The position numbers were made by a program, and so were the translations under genes. The notes beneath the pieces were generated by a model. It was not told where the DNA came from and made no database searches. It saw only the letters and a list, made by a program, of their open reading frames with translations. From an uncultured Atopostipes sp. (GTDB lineage: Bacteria; Bacillota; Bacilli; Lactobacillales; Carnobacteriaceae_A): a DNA stretch of 39,563 bases. This document shows, piece by piece, positions 7,662-15,562 of the stretch. Numbering within the stretch: the first letter of the stretch is position 1; every line of letters begins with the position of its first letter. Where the stretch lies: positions 1 to 39,563 of the forward strand of contig CAJUOQ010000022.1 of the NCBI GenBank assembly GCA_910588235.1, read 5' to 3'.

Positions 7662-9713
7662 TTAATCTAGTATATCATTAATCTGCCCATCTTCAATGCC
7701 AACCAAGGTTCTTAGCACTTGATAATGTGGATTTTTTCGGAAATCATCTTCTAATAATAAATGGGCGGCTTCATAGCGCGCGACTTCTAACGGCTGCTCA
7801 TCTTCTACGATATCAGCCACTTTAAATTCAGGAACACCGGACTGTCTTTTGCCAAAGAATTCACCTGGACCGCGCATCTCTAAATCTTTTTGACTGATTT
7901 CAAAACCATCCGTCGTACTGGTCATAATCTGCATTCGTTTGACCCCATTTTCTCCTTTTGGATCCGCGACAAGGACGGCATAAGATTGCTTAGCCCCTCG
8001 ACCGACTCGTCCTCTTAATTGATGGAGCTGTGCTAAACCAAAACGATCGGCATCATGAATAACCATCATCGTCGCATTCGGAACATCCACCCCTACTTCA
8101 ATCACTGTCGTCGAAACTAAAAGATCAATTTCATGATGTTTAAACTGCTGCATCGTTTCTTCTTTTTCTTGGGCCGACATTCGCCCATGGAGTAAAGCCA
8201 CTCGGTACTGGGGCGCAAAGGTCTCACTGTAAACTTCAGCTAGTTTTGTTGCATTTTCTAAATCCAACTCATCAGATTCTTCAATTAAAGGGCTAATAAT
8301 ATAAGCTTGCGAATTTTTATCGAGTTCTTTTTTAATTTCTTTATATAATTGGGGCAGCTGTTTTTTTCGAATCCAGTAAGTCTTCACAGGTAAACGTCCC
8401 GGTGGCATTTCATCAATTGTAGTCACGTCCATTTCCCCAAAAGCTGTCATCGACAGTGTTCGCGGAATAGGCGTTGCGGTCATGAATAAAACATCGGGGT
8501 GTTTTCCTTTTTCGCGTAAAGCTTTTCGTTGATTCACACCAAAGCGATGTTGCTCATCGATAATAATAAGACCTAAGTGTTGAAAAATAACATCTTCTTG
8601 AATTAAAGCGTGTGTCCCCACCACAATATCAATTTCGCCCTTTTCAAGTTGTGCTAATAATTCATTTCGTTCCTTGGTCTTGGTCGAACTCGTCAAGAGA
8701 GCCATTCGAATATCAAAGGGCTCAAAAATACTTTGTAAACTGTCGAAATGCTGTTCCGCTAAAATCTCAGTCGGCGCCATAAAAGCAGACTGAACGGCTA
8801 CAGAATGGGCTGCAACAATTGCTCCCGCTGCTACAATCGTCTTCCCGCTTCCAACATCTCCTTGTAACAAACGATACATTTGAATGGGGCGTTTCATGTC
8901 GGCCGAGATCGCATTCACAGCTTCTTTTTGTGCATTTGTCAACTCAAAAGGCAGCTGAGCAAAGAAATTCTTCAACTGATCCAAGTCGTAATCAATCGCT
9001 TGCCCGGCTCCAATATTTTTATGCACCATACGGCGAAATTGAACGCGTAATTGAAAAACAAAAAATTCAGTAAAAATAATCGTCTCGCGCGCTAAATTCA
9101 TTAACTCCGGATTTTCTGGGAAATGCATATTATAGATCGCCTCTTTTAAAGGCATCAATTGGTACCTTTGTAGTAAATAATCCGGAAGCACTTCAGTGAT
9201 CTCTTGTTGGAAAGTGTCCCAAGCTTGTTTGACGATTTTTTTGATAATCGCATGAGAGATATCTTTACTCGAATGATAAATCGGTTCAAACTTTTCATTC
9301 TGATTCGCTGTCTGGCTCCCAATAATTTTAATTCCTGAAAGCTGCATTCGTTGCGCATCCCAAGTTCCAAAAACCTTTAGTGATTCGCCTTCATTGACTT
9401 GTTTCTCTAAATAGTGCTGATTGAAAAAAGTGACCGGCACAATAACATGGTCCACATTAATGCGAAAAGACAATCTGCTTTTTCTGCGGCCGTAAAATTG
9501 GACGTGCGCTGGAGCAATCACCACTCCTTGCAGCACGACTTTTTGTCGATCTTCAATGGTTTCAATATCCTTAACCGTTAAATCTTCATGACGAAAGGGA
9601 AAATAAGTCAACAAATCCCAAATCGATTCAATGCCTAATTGCTGTAAAGCTTCTTTTCGTTTAGCTCCCACACCTTTTAAATCGCCGACGGACTCTTTAA
9701 ATAATACGTCCAA
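7662..9713 (-). CDS. recG: ATP-dependent DNA helicase RecG (TTG start)
   Basis: Remodels stalled replication forks and branched recombination intermediates. The N-terminal wedge (OB fold) domain precedes a helicase core with Walker A GDVGSGKT at residues 285-292 and the Walker B box DEQH at 386-389. Further helicase motifs are MTATPIPRT, QLRGRVGRG and the RecG-specific segment near TTDGFEISQKDLEMRGPGE. The protein has 683 residues, normal for the family. The start codon is TTG, with AAGGACGTGAT as a strong ribosome site ending 6 bases upstream. It sits between fakA and plsX, the same neighbourhood as in Bacillus subtilis. Confidence 0.96.
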   Translation of the reverse strand: MDVLFKESVGDLKGVGAKRKEALQQLGIESIWDLLTYFPFRHEDLTVKDIETIEDRQKVVLQGVVIAPAHVQFYGRRKSRLSFRINVDHVIVPVTFFNQHYLEKQVNEGESLKVFGTWDAQRMQLSGIKIIGSQTANQNEKFEPIYHSSKDISHAIIKKIVKQAWDTFQQEITEVLPDYLLQRYQLMPLKEAIYNMHFPENPELMNLARETIIFTEFFVFQLRVQFRRMVHKNIGAGQAIDYDLDQLKNFFAQLPFELTNAQKEAVNAISADMKRPIQMYRLLQGDVGSGKTIVAAGAIVAAHSVAVQSAFMAPTEILAEQHFDSLQSIFEPFDIRMALLTSSTKTKERNELLAQLEKGEIDIVVGTHALIQEDVIFQHLGLIIIDEQHRFGVNQRKALREKGKHPDVLFMTATPIPRTLSMTAFGEMDVTTIDEMPPGRLPVKTYWIRKKQLPQLYKEIKKELDKNSQAYIISPLIEESDELDLENATKLAEVYSETFAPQYRVALLHGRMSAQEKEETMQQFKHHEIDLLVSTTVIEVGVDVPNATMMVIHDADRFGLAQLHQLRGRVGRGAKQSYAVLVADPKGENGVKRMQIMTSTTDGFEISQKDLEMRGPGEFFGKRQSGVPEFKVADIVEDEQPLEVARYEAAHLLLEDDFRKNPHYQVLRTLVGIEDGQINDILD

Positions 9714-9736
9714 ATTTTATCACGTCCTTTCTTTTT

Positions 9737-9796
9737 AGATACGCAAAAAGCGAACGCAAAAGTATCTAATGACTTATTAAATACTCTCTTGTTCGC
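9737..9796 (-). other. Competing hairpins between fakA and recG
   Basis: Two overlapping pairings are visible on the transcript strand. GCGAAC (9796-9791) can pair with GTTCGC (9755-9750), followed by five T (9749-9745), a possible weak terminator after fakA. Alternatively AGATAC (9767-9762) pairs with GTATCT (9742-9737), enclosing the second strand and the T run, and ends just before the recG ribosome site. The two cannot form fully at the same time. Confidence 0.35.
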
Positions 9797-9808
9797 AAAT
9801 GCTTATTT

Positions 9809-11494
9809 TTATTCTACTGAAATTAATAATGGATAAACAGGTTGGCCACCTTCATGTGTTTCAATTTCAATTTCAGGATAAAGAGCTTCTAATTGATCCA
9901 CTAAAGAATCAACTAGAGCTACTTCACTGTTTTCTCCGTATAATAATGTAATAATTTCACTGTCATCAGTGATCATTTGCTTAATTGTTTCTAAACTTGT
10001 TGTTTCTAAATCGGAGTTCGTTACTTTAATGTCGCCATCAATTAAGCCCATAAAGTCATCTTTTTTAATTTGCAAGTCATTAATTTCGGTGTCGCGAACG
10101 GCGAACGTAATTTGGCCAGAGACCACATACTGCAATTCTTCCGTCATCATTTCTTGGTTTTCTTCTAAACTTGTATGCGGATTGAATGCTAGCATCGCGT
10201 TGAGACCTTGTTGGATAGAACGTGTTTTAACAACAGCGACATCCGTCTCAGATACTTCAGCGGCTTGTTCTGCGGCCATAAAGATATTACTATTATTTGG
10301 AAGGAGTATGTAATGTTTCGCAGGTACTTCTTCCATCGCATCTAAGAAATCTTGCGTACTTGGGTTCATGGTCTGACCACCTTCAATGACATAATCAACC
10401 CCAAAGCTTTCAAATAATTCTTTAATGCCTGATCCTGCTGATACTGAAATGACGGCAATTTCTTTTGTCTCTTGCGGCTTCTTAGGAGCAGCTGCTGGTT
10501 CAGTAACACTTTGCTCATCCGCTTCATGTAAAGCTGAATGTTGTTCGCGCATGTTATCTACTTTAATTTTAACGAGTGAACCAAATTTTTGGCCGTAATT
10601 CATAACCTCACCGGGTGTTTCGGTATGCACATGCACTTTGACAATTTCATCGTCTGCGATCACTAGGAGTGAATCTCCGAGCTCGTTTAGATGATTTCGA
10701 AATTCGTCATAATCAAATTCCTGCTCGACAGTCTCGCCTTCACCTAAACGAACCATGATCTCTGTACAATAACCAAATTCGATATCTTCAGTATTAATAA
10801 TATCATGCACAGAGTTTCGATGATGTTCTGCGCGGACAAGTTCTTCTAACTCAGGTTCTTCTTGTACAGCAACTTTTTCCCCTTTAAGAGCAGATAAAAA
10901 GCCTTCATAAACATACAAGAGACCCTGTCCACCACTATCTACGACACCAACTTCTTTTAATACAGATAGTAGTTCTGGTGTGTTATCAAGGGATTTTTTC
11001 GCTGCGGCTAGCGTCTCTTCCATGACTTCGATAATATTATCGGTCGTCTCCGCTTTTACTTTCGCTGCTTCAGCAGATTCACGAGCAACGGTTAGAATAG
11101 TTCCTTCAACAGGTTTCATGATCGCCTTATAAGCAGCATCGACGCCACCTTGAAAACCTTGCGCAAATTCCCAAGCATTAATTTCAGCCTTGTCTTCGAT
11201 CGCTTTACTAAACCCTCTAAATAATTGAGATAAAATAACACCTGAGTTTCCACGAGCTCCCATTAATAAGCCCTTAGAAAGTGCTTGACCAACTTTTCCA
11301 ATATGATTCGTATTACTTTCTTGAGCGGCTTTTGCCCCACTAGAAAAAGTTAAATTCATATTTGTCCCCGTATCTCCATCGGGTACAGGAAAGACGTTTA
11401 AAGAGTTTACATATTCAGCGTTTTGAGCTAAATGAGATTGGCCAGCTGTGACCATATCTATAAAGTCTTCCCCCGTTAATTTCATTAATTCCAT
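9809..11494 (-). CDS. fakA: Fatty acid kinase catalytic subunit FakA (YloV/DAK family)
   Basis: Phosphorylates fatty acids presented by a FakB protein to acyl-phosphates, which PlsX or PlsY then use. The N-terminal DhaL-type ATP domain shows the Mg-binding motif PVPDGDTGTNM (D39, D41), then GARGNSGVILSQLFRG and DSGGQGLLYVYEG. A middle domain and a C-terminal DegV-like/DAK1-like region follow. The ATG at 11494 is preferred: GGGAGG lies 10 bases upstream and overlaps the alternative start at 11518. That gives 561 residues. It follows the Asp23-family gene in one operon, as yloU-yloV do in Bacillus. No FakB is in the window. Confidence 0.9.
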   Translation of the reverse strand: MELMKLTGEDFIDMVTAGQSHLAQNAEYVNSLNVFPVPDGDTGTNMNLTFSSGAKAAQESNTNHIGKVGQALSKGLLMGARGNSGVILSQLFRGFSKAIEDKAEINAWEFAQGFQGGVDAAYKAIMKPVEGTILTVARESAEAAKVKAETTDNIIEVMEETLAAAKKSLDNTPELLSVLKEVGVVDSGGQGLLYVYEGFLSALKGEKVAVQEEPELEELVRAEHHRNSVHDIINTEDIEFGYCTEIMVRLGEGETVEQEFDYDEFRNHLNELGDSLLVIADDEIVKVHVHTETPGEVMNYGQKFGSLVKIKVDNMREQHSALHEADEQSVTEPAAAPKKPQETKEIAVISVSAGSGIKELFESFGVDYVIEGGQTMNPSTQDFLDAMEEVPAKHYILLPNNSNIFMAAEQAAEVSETDVAVVKTRSIQQGLNAMLAFNPHTSLEENQEMMTEELQYVVSGQITFAVRDTEINDLQIKKDDFMGLIDGDIKVTNSDLETTSLETIKQMITDDSEIITLLYGENSEVALVDSLVDQLEALYPEIEIETHEGGQPVYPLLISVE

Positions 11495-11536
11495 TCTTGA
11501 TTTTCCTCCCTGGGCCACTAGAAATTAGCGCCTCAA

Positions 11537-11899
11537 CTACTCATAATTCTGTACGCGTACGCCATGCACAAATATATTGACTGCGTTGGCTTCAACACCA
11601 AGGCTAGCCTCTAATTGATAGCTGACTCGTTCTTGTACATTCTTTGATACTTCAGATATTTTCGTGCCATAGCTGACGATAATGTAAACATCAACAATGA
11701 CGCCTGTTTCTTGGCTGACAACAACGCCACGTGCGTAATTTTCGCGGTTAAGAATTTCGTTTAAACCGTCTCTTACCTGATGTCTACTTGCCATTCCCAC
11801 AACTCCAGGGATTTCAGTGGCTGCACCACCTACAACAGTAGCAATTACATCATTTGAGATCTCAATAGATCCATAATCATTATTCACGGTAACGGACAT
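11537..11899 (-). CDS. Asp23/Gls24-family protein (YloU type)
   Basis: A small conserved Firmicutes protein of 120 residues, always found next to fakA (yloU-yloV arrangement). The Asp23 family is visible from TEIPGVVGMA, the region DVYIIVSYGTKISEVSKNVQERV, and the C-terminal NIFVHGVRV. Family members are linked to envelope or alkaline stress in staphylococci, but the YloU branch has no firmly assigned reaction. The ATG has an AGAGGAG ribosome site. It is the first gene of an operon with fakA, with a promoter at 11976-12004. Confidence 0.88.
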   Translation of the reverse strand: MSVTVNNDYGSIEISNDVIATVVGGAATEIPGVVGMASRHQVRDGLNEILNRENYARGVVVSQETGVIVDVYIIVSYGTKISEVSKNVQERVSYQLEASLGVEANAVNIFVHGVRVQNYE

Positions 11900-11975
11900 T
11901 AAGTTTTCTCCTCTCCGTTTTATCTTTAAGCTAAATTATTCATTTTATTTTAAAATTTTACTTCATACTTTAACA

Positions 11976-12004
11976 ATATTAACTAAAAACCCAAATAATA
12001 TCAA
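11976..12004 (-). promoter_or_regulatory. Likely promoter of the yloU-fakA operon
   Basis: On the minus strand TTGATA (12004-11999) and TAATAT (11981-11976) are 17 bases apart, about 70 bases before the start codon. The 41-bp repeat array begins about 100 bases upstream of this promoter. Between 12005 and 12100 nothing more is seen than a weak CCCTTTT/AAAAGGG inverted repeat (12056-12082). Confidence 0.55.
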
Positions 12005-12100
12005 CATCAATCCATTTTTTGTCACCGTAAAAGCCTGCCACGACCCAACTCTACCCCCTTTTTAATTATGTTTTGAAAAGGGTAAATAACCTGTAGCTAG

Positions 12101-12231
12101 CACCACGAGACGATAAAGCATTTAACTTCCGGCTAGAGCAACACCGCGAGACGATAAAACATTTATCTTCCGGCTGGAGCGGTACCACGGGACGATAAGC
12201 TATTTATCTTCCGGATGGAGCAGTACCGCGG
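12101..12231. repeat. Left part of a 41-bp tandem repeat array (3 units plus 8 bases)
   Basis: Units run 12101-12141, 12142-12182 and 12183-12223, with a partial fourth (12224-12231) cut off by the IS element. Each carries the core GACGATAA, a 4- or 5-base spacer and TTTATCTTC, which can fold into a hairpin (GATAA with TTATC, extended by GGA with TCC across one mismatch), then a GGAGC-CAC linker. The first unit is the most degenerate (TTTAACTTCC). The units are in direct contact and have no spacers, so this is not a CRISPR. Confidence 0.9.
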
Positions 12232-12291
12232 TCAAGTCCAAAGTCTTGTGTAAATTTTCCAATGTAATTATTATGTTTCTAAAGTAGGTTA

Positions 12292-12313
12292 TTGGGGGGC
12301 TTAATCCCCCCAA
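12292..12313. terminator. G6/C6 hairpin downstream of the transposase gene
   Basis: TTGGGGGG and CCCCCCAA flank a 6-base loop, giving a very stable 8-bp stem for this AT-rich genome. No T run follows directly. Within an IS it may stop read-through transcription or hinder translation of transcripts entering from outside. Confidence 0.4.
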
Positions 12314-12370
12314 ACCCCCTAATAAAAAATATTCTTAATCCAAAGACTCAAACCTTAATAAAATCATTAT

Positions 12371-13552
12371 TCAAATAATATCTGGTTCTTTTAAAAAGGT
12401 TGCTTTTGTTTTACTCCATTTTTCATGTTCATCAAGTAAAACAGCACCGATTAATCGAACGGCAGAGTCAACATTGGGGAAGATCCGAATGACTTTCTCA
12501 CGTCTACGAACCTCTTGATTTAAGCGTTCTACACAATTCGTCGTTCTTAAGGAGACATGATAAGAATCTGGTTCTCCTAAGTATTGAATGGCATCATCAA
12601 AACCCTCATCAAGGGTTTCTAGAGCTTTTTCATATCGAGAGTTCCCTTGGAACTCCTTTTCAAAAGTTGCTTTGTGATCACGAGCTTCTTGTTCAGAAGA
12701 AGCGTAAAGAGCTCTCCTAACGAGCTTACGTGCTCTTTGACTATCTTTCTTAGGCATCTTATCTGTGATATTTCTTAAAAAATGAAAAGCACAACGTTGC
12801 CAAGATGTCCCTACAAAGATTTCTTTAATTGCTTTTTTAAGTCCTGTATGCGCATCTGAAATAATCATTTTGGGTTGTTTTAATCCTCGTCTACGCATAC
12901 TTTGAAAGAAATTCCTCCATGCTTCATAAGATTCCTCTTCAGATACTTTGAAGCCAATAATTTCTCTCTTGTCTTCATCATTTACGCCTAAGGCGATGTA
13001 GACAGCTTTGCTGACAATTTTATGATCTTCACGTGCTTTGATATACATAGCGTCGACATAAACATAACGATAATTATTCCCGACAAGTGAACGTTCTTGA
13101 AACTCTTGAATTTCAGGATCAATGCGTTTCAACGCATTGGATACAAAAGATTTTGATACTGATTGCCCGCATAATTCTTCAACAATATTACTCACTTTTC
13201 TGGTAGAAACCCCATTGATGACACATTCGGCCATACTTAATACAAAAGATTGATCCATTCGTTTATATTTTTGAAATAATTTAGTAGAAAAATCACCTGA
13301 GCGAGTTCTAGGAACCTTTAGGTTAATATTTCCGATCGACATCGTGTATTCACGTTCATAGTAACCATTTCGATAATCTGAACGAACATTACTTCTTTCA
13401 TACCGCGCAGCTTGGATATGTTCGTCTCTTTCGGCTTCCATATAAGCGTTAAAAATAATTACAGCTAACGATTTCATGGTTGTGTCCAAGTCACTATTTA
13501 AAACTGCCTCTGTTAATTCTTCCATATTTATATTAAAATTTAATTGGGTCAC
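12371..13552 (-). CDS. IS256-family transposase (mutator type, GTG start)
   Basis: Catalyses transposition of the surrounding element. The 393-residue protein is full length. The DDE catalytic residues are visible as D167 (YVDAMYIKAR), D233 (ISDAHTG) and E342 (TNCVERLNQEVRRR), and the family's WQRCAFHFLRN segment is at 251-261. The N-terminus has the DNA-binding region typical of the family, with RYERSNVRSDYRNGYYERE. The start is a GTG; an AGGA lies 8 bases upstream, and the overlapping ATG is followed directly by a stop codon. No frameshift or stop is present, so the copy may be active. Confidence 0.95.
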   Translation of the reverse strand: MTQLNFNINMEELTEAVLNSDLDTTMKSLAVIIFNAYMEAERDEHIQAARYERSNVRSDYRNGYYEREYTMSIGNINLKVPRTRSGDFSTKLFQKYKRMDQSFVLSMAECVINGVSTRKVSNIVEELCGQSVSKSFVSNALKRIDPEIQEFQERSLVGNNYRYVYVDAMYIKAREDHKIVSKAVYIALGVNDEDKREIIGFKVSEEESYEAWRNFFQSMRRRGLKQPKMIISDAHTGLKKAIKEIFVGTSWQRCAFHFLRNITDKMPKKDSQRARKLVRRALYASSEQEARDHKATFEKEFQGNSRYEKALETLDEGFDDAIQYLGEPDSYHVSLRTTNCVERLNQEVRRREKVIRIFPNVDSAVRLIGAVLLDEHEKWSKTKATFLKEPDII

Positions 13553-13655
13553 ATCAATTTTCCTTTCTCAATGTTTTTGGGTAATTACATTGTAACAAAG
13601 GTTGGTGTGACCTTTTATTATTTTATCAATTTACACAATTATATAGACACAACAG

Positions 13656-13901
13656 TACCACGGGACGATAAGCTATTTATCTTCCGGATGGAGCAGCACC
13701 ACGGGACGATAAGCTATTTATCTTCTGGCTGGAGCAGCACCATGAGACGATAAGCTATTTATCTTCTGGGTGGAGCAACACCGCGGGACGATAAGCCATT
13801 TATCTTCTGGCTGGAGCGGCACCACGAGACGATAAGCTATTTATCTTCCGGATGGAGCGGCACCACGAGACGATAAGCTATTTATCTTCCGACTAGACTA
13901 A
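13656..13901. repeat. Right part of the 41-bp tandem repeat array (6 units)
   Basis: Units start at 13656, 13697, 13738, 13779, 13820 and 13861, each exactly 41 bases; the last one diverges after TTCC (GACTAGACTA). The unit at 13656-13696 is identical in all 41 bases to the last full unit on the left side of the IS (12183-12223). Variation is concentrated at a few positions: CGGGAC or CGAGAC, TTCCGG or TTCTGG, GGCTGG or GGATGG. The array ends 17 bases before the -35 box of the rpmB promoter. This stretch contains no gene. Confidence 0.92.
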
Positions 13902-13918
13902 AATAAATTCATTTTTTC

Positions 13919-13947
13919 TTGTTTTTCTAAAAATGTTATGTTATTCT
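13919..13947 (+). promoter_or_regulatory. Likely rpmB promoter
   Basis: TTGTTT (13919-13924) and TATTCT (13942-13947) are separated by 17 bases, about 50 bases before the rpmB start. The 41-bp repeats end immediately upstream. Confidence 0.65.
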
Positions 13948-13961
13948 ATTGAAGTATGAAA

Positions 13962-13977
13962 ATAGTCTTCGGACTGT
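13962..13977 (+). other. UUCG-tetraloop hairpin in the rpmB leader
   Basis: ATAGTC, the loop TTCG and GACTGT form a 6-bp stem (one G-U pair) closed by the extra-stable C(UUCG)G tetraloop. It ends 4 bases before the AAAGGAGG ribosome site of rpmB. A role in translational or stability control is possible but not shown. Confidence 0.55.
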
Positions 13978-13996
13978 TTGCAAAGGAGGAAATATG

Positions 13997-14185
13997 ATGG
14001 CTAAAGAATGCTATTTTACTGGACGTAAAGCAAGTAGAGGAAATCAACGTTCATTCGCAAACAACTCTTCAAAACGTACTTTTGGAGCAAACTTACAAAA
14101 AGTTCGTGTACTAGTTGATGGTAAACCTAAACGTGTTTGGGTTTCTGCTAGAGCACTTAAATCTGGAAAAGTTCAACGTGTTTAA
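13997..14185 (+). CDS. rpmB: 50S ribosomal protein L28
   Basis: Basic 62-residue protein of the large ribosomal subunit. The family start MAKECYFTGRKASRGN and the end VWVSARALKSGKVQRV are clear. There is no zinc-binding cysteine set; the single Cys is at residue 5. The start is the second of two adjacent ATGs (13997), 7 bases after GGAGG; the first would be only 4 bases away. It is transcribed alone and away from its neighbours, with its own promoter and a strong terminator. Confidence 0.97.
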   Translation: MAKECYFTGRKASRGNQRSFANNSSKRTFGANLQKVRVLVDGKPKRVWVSARALKSGKVQRV

Positions 14186-14197
14186 TATACGTTAAAA

Positions 14198-14235
14198 ACC
14201 GTATTTACATTTTCGTGTAAATACGGTCTTTTTTT
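14198..14235 (+). terminator. Intrinsic terminator of rpmB, usable in both directions
   Basis: ACCGTATTTACA (14198-14209) and TGTAAATACGGT (14216-14227) form a perfect 12-bp stem with a 6-base loop, followed by C and seven T. On the other strand the stem is followed by TTTTAA, so it can also end the thiN transcript. Confidence 0.95.
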
Positions 14236-14240
14236 ATGTC

Positions 14241-14885
14241 TTATTCGTCGCGACTTTGAACAACTGCGATGACTCCTTTTTTAAAGGAAAAAGTAGCTTT
14301 GTCGTTGTTAAATTCATTACTCACTAAAGCTAGCGGTTGCTCAAAAGAGGCTTCGTTTAATGGATACTTTACTTCCTTCAATGTTAAATCTTCTACTTCT
14401 GTTAACAAAATATATGAAAGATAATCCATTTTATCCATTTTTTTAATTTCATAGTCTCCCGGTAAATAATGAGAGACATAGTTATTTTCCGAAACGAAAT
14501 GAAGCTGAGAAACAATCGGTTTAAAGCGTTCTTGTAAAACGACAAGTAAGATACTGTACAAATGATCGATACGGCCCCCATACCAATTATAAATATAAAC
14601 ATTGGCGTTCTTGTGATGTTCAAGCGTATGTAAAAGAGCAATTTCCGTATCGGTATCATCTTTTTCTGCAGGATACTTCCACACTTCTTTTACTTCTTGT
14701 TGGATCGTTTCTTTTTCCTCTGCCGAAGTAGAATCAAAATCTCCCAAAGCAATATCCACTTGAATACCTTCTTCGAGCGCAAAAAATGTACCTCTGTCTA
14801 CGCCAATGACTAGTCCTTTATTTTTCATCAGCGGTTTAATTTTTTCTTTTTTCGGAGCACCTAACACAATGTGTATATTTTCCAT
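14241..14885 (-). CDS. thiN: Thiamine pyrophosphokinase
   Basis: Transfers pyrophosphate from ATP to thiamine to give the cofactor TPP. Family motifs GVDRGTFFAL (residues 28-37) and GDFDS (48-52), the acidic PAEKDDTDTEIAL and the segment YNWYGGRIDHL are all visible. The protein has 214 residues, normal for the YloS/ThiN type. It follows rpe directly (the stop of rpe adjoins the start of thiN), the usual Firmicutes order rsgA-rpe-thiN, and is the last gene of this operon before the shared terminator. Confidence 0.93.
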   Translation of the reverse strand: MENIHIVLGAPKKEKIKPLMKNKGLVIGVDRGTFFALEEGIQVDIALGDFDSTSAEEKETIQQEVKEVWKYPAEKDDTDTEIALLHTLEHHKNANVYIYNWYGGRIDHLYSILLVVLQERFKPIVSQLHFVSENNYVSHYLPGDYEIKKMDKMDYLSYILLTEVEDLTLKEVKYPLNEASFEQPLALVSNEFNNDKATFSFKKGVIAVVQSRDE

Positions 14886-15539
14886 TTAATTCACCAGTGT
14901 TTTTAATTTTTGAATTTGATCGGCGGGAGAAGCAGCTCCGAAAATATTAGATCCTGCTACAAAAACATCGGCTCCTGCTTCGTGACAACGTTCAATCGTT
15001 TCTTCGTTAATGCCGCCATCGACTTGAATTAAGAAATCTAAATTATTTTCTCGACGATAAGCCGCTAACTTTTCAATCTTTTCAAGCATCTCTGCAATAA
15101 AAACTTGGCCGCCGAATCCTGGATTAACAGTCATTACCAGTACCATATCAGCGATCGCCAAAACAGGTTCAACAAAAGAAGCAGGTGTCCCCGGATTTAA
15201 AACAACTCCCGCTGCAACCTTTTGATTTTTTATCAATTGCATCACTTGATGAATATTCTTTGTCGCTTCGGCGTGAACAGACAGACCCGTAGCCCCCGCT
15301 TCAATAAAGCTATCGATCATTGTTTCTGGTTCTTCAACCATTAAATGAACATCTAAAGGTAGATCTGTATACTTTTTAGCGGCTTCCACAACGTTGGGTC
15401 CAAACGTTAAGTTCGGGACGAAATGGCCATCCATCACATCGACGTGAATCCAATCCGCGCCTCCTTGATCCAGCATTTGAACCTCTTCACCTAATTTTGA
15501 AATATCTGCACTTAAAATAGATGGTGCAATCTTCCCCAT
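14886..15539 (-). CDS. rpe: Ribulose-phosphate 3-epimerase
   Basis: Interconverts ribulose-5-phosphate and xylulose-5-phosphate in the pentose phosphate pathway. TIM-barrel protein of 217 residues with metal/catalytic residues H32 and D34 (HVDVMDGHFVPN), H65 (DVHLMVEEP) and D174 (VDGGIN), plus the phosphate loop MTVNPGFGGQ. It lies 23 bases after rsgA and directly before thiN. Confidence 0.96.
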   Translation of the reverse strand: MGKIAPSILSADISKLGEEVQMLDQGGADWIHVDVMDGHFVPNLTFGPNVVEAAKKYTDLPLDVHLMVEEPETMIDSFIEAGATGLSVHAEATKNIHQVMQLIKNQKVAAGVVLNPGTPASFVEPVLAIADMVLVMTVNPGFGGQVFIAEMLEKIEKLAAYRRENNLDFLIQVDGGINEETIERCHEAGADVFVAGSNIFGAASPADQIQKLKTLVN

Positions 15540-15562
15540 TTTTACACAACCTTTTATTATTT

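Larger units (their letters stand above)
12232..13652. mobile_element. IS256-family insertion sequence, apparently complete
   Basis: The element holds one intact transposase gene. Imperfect terminal inverted repeats of about 25 bases share the inner block TTGTGTAAATT (left about 12246-12256; right, in reverse, 13628-13638) and several outer bases including GTC. The flanks TACCGCGG (12224-12231) and TACCACGG (13656-13663) differ at one base and are themselves part of the 41-bp repeat, so the target duplication is ambiguous. The ends are given to within a few bases. Inside, a G6/C6 hairpin lies after the transposase gene. Confidence 0.8.

Noticed and set aside
13544..13753. Small plus-strand open frame running from the IS end into the 41-bp repeats.
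   Set aside because: It crosses the IS boundary and consists of non-coding IS end plus repeat units; no ribosome site.
12101..13901. CRISPR array reading of the repeats.
   Set aside because: The units abut each other without spacers, vary internally, and no cas genes are nearby.
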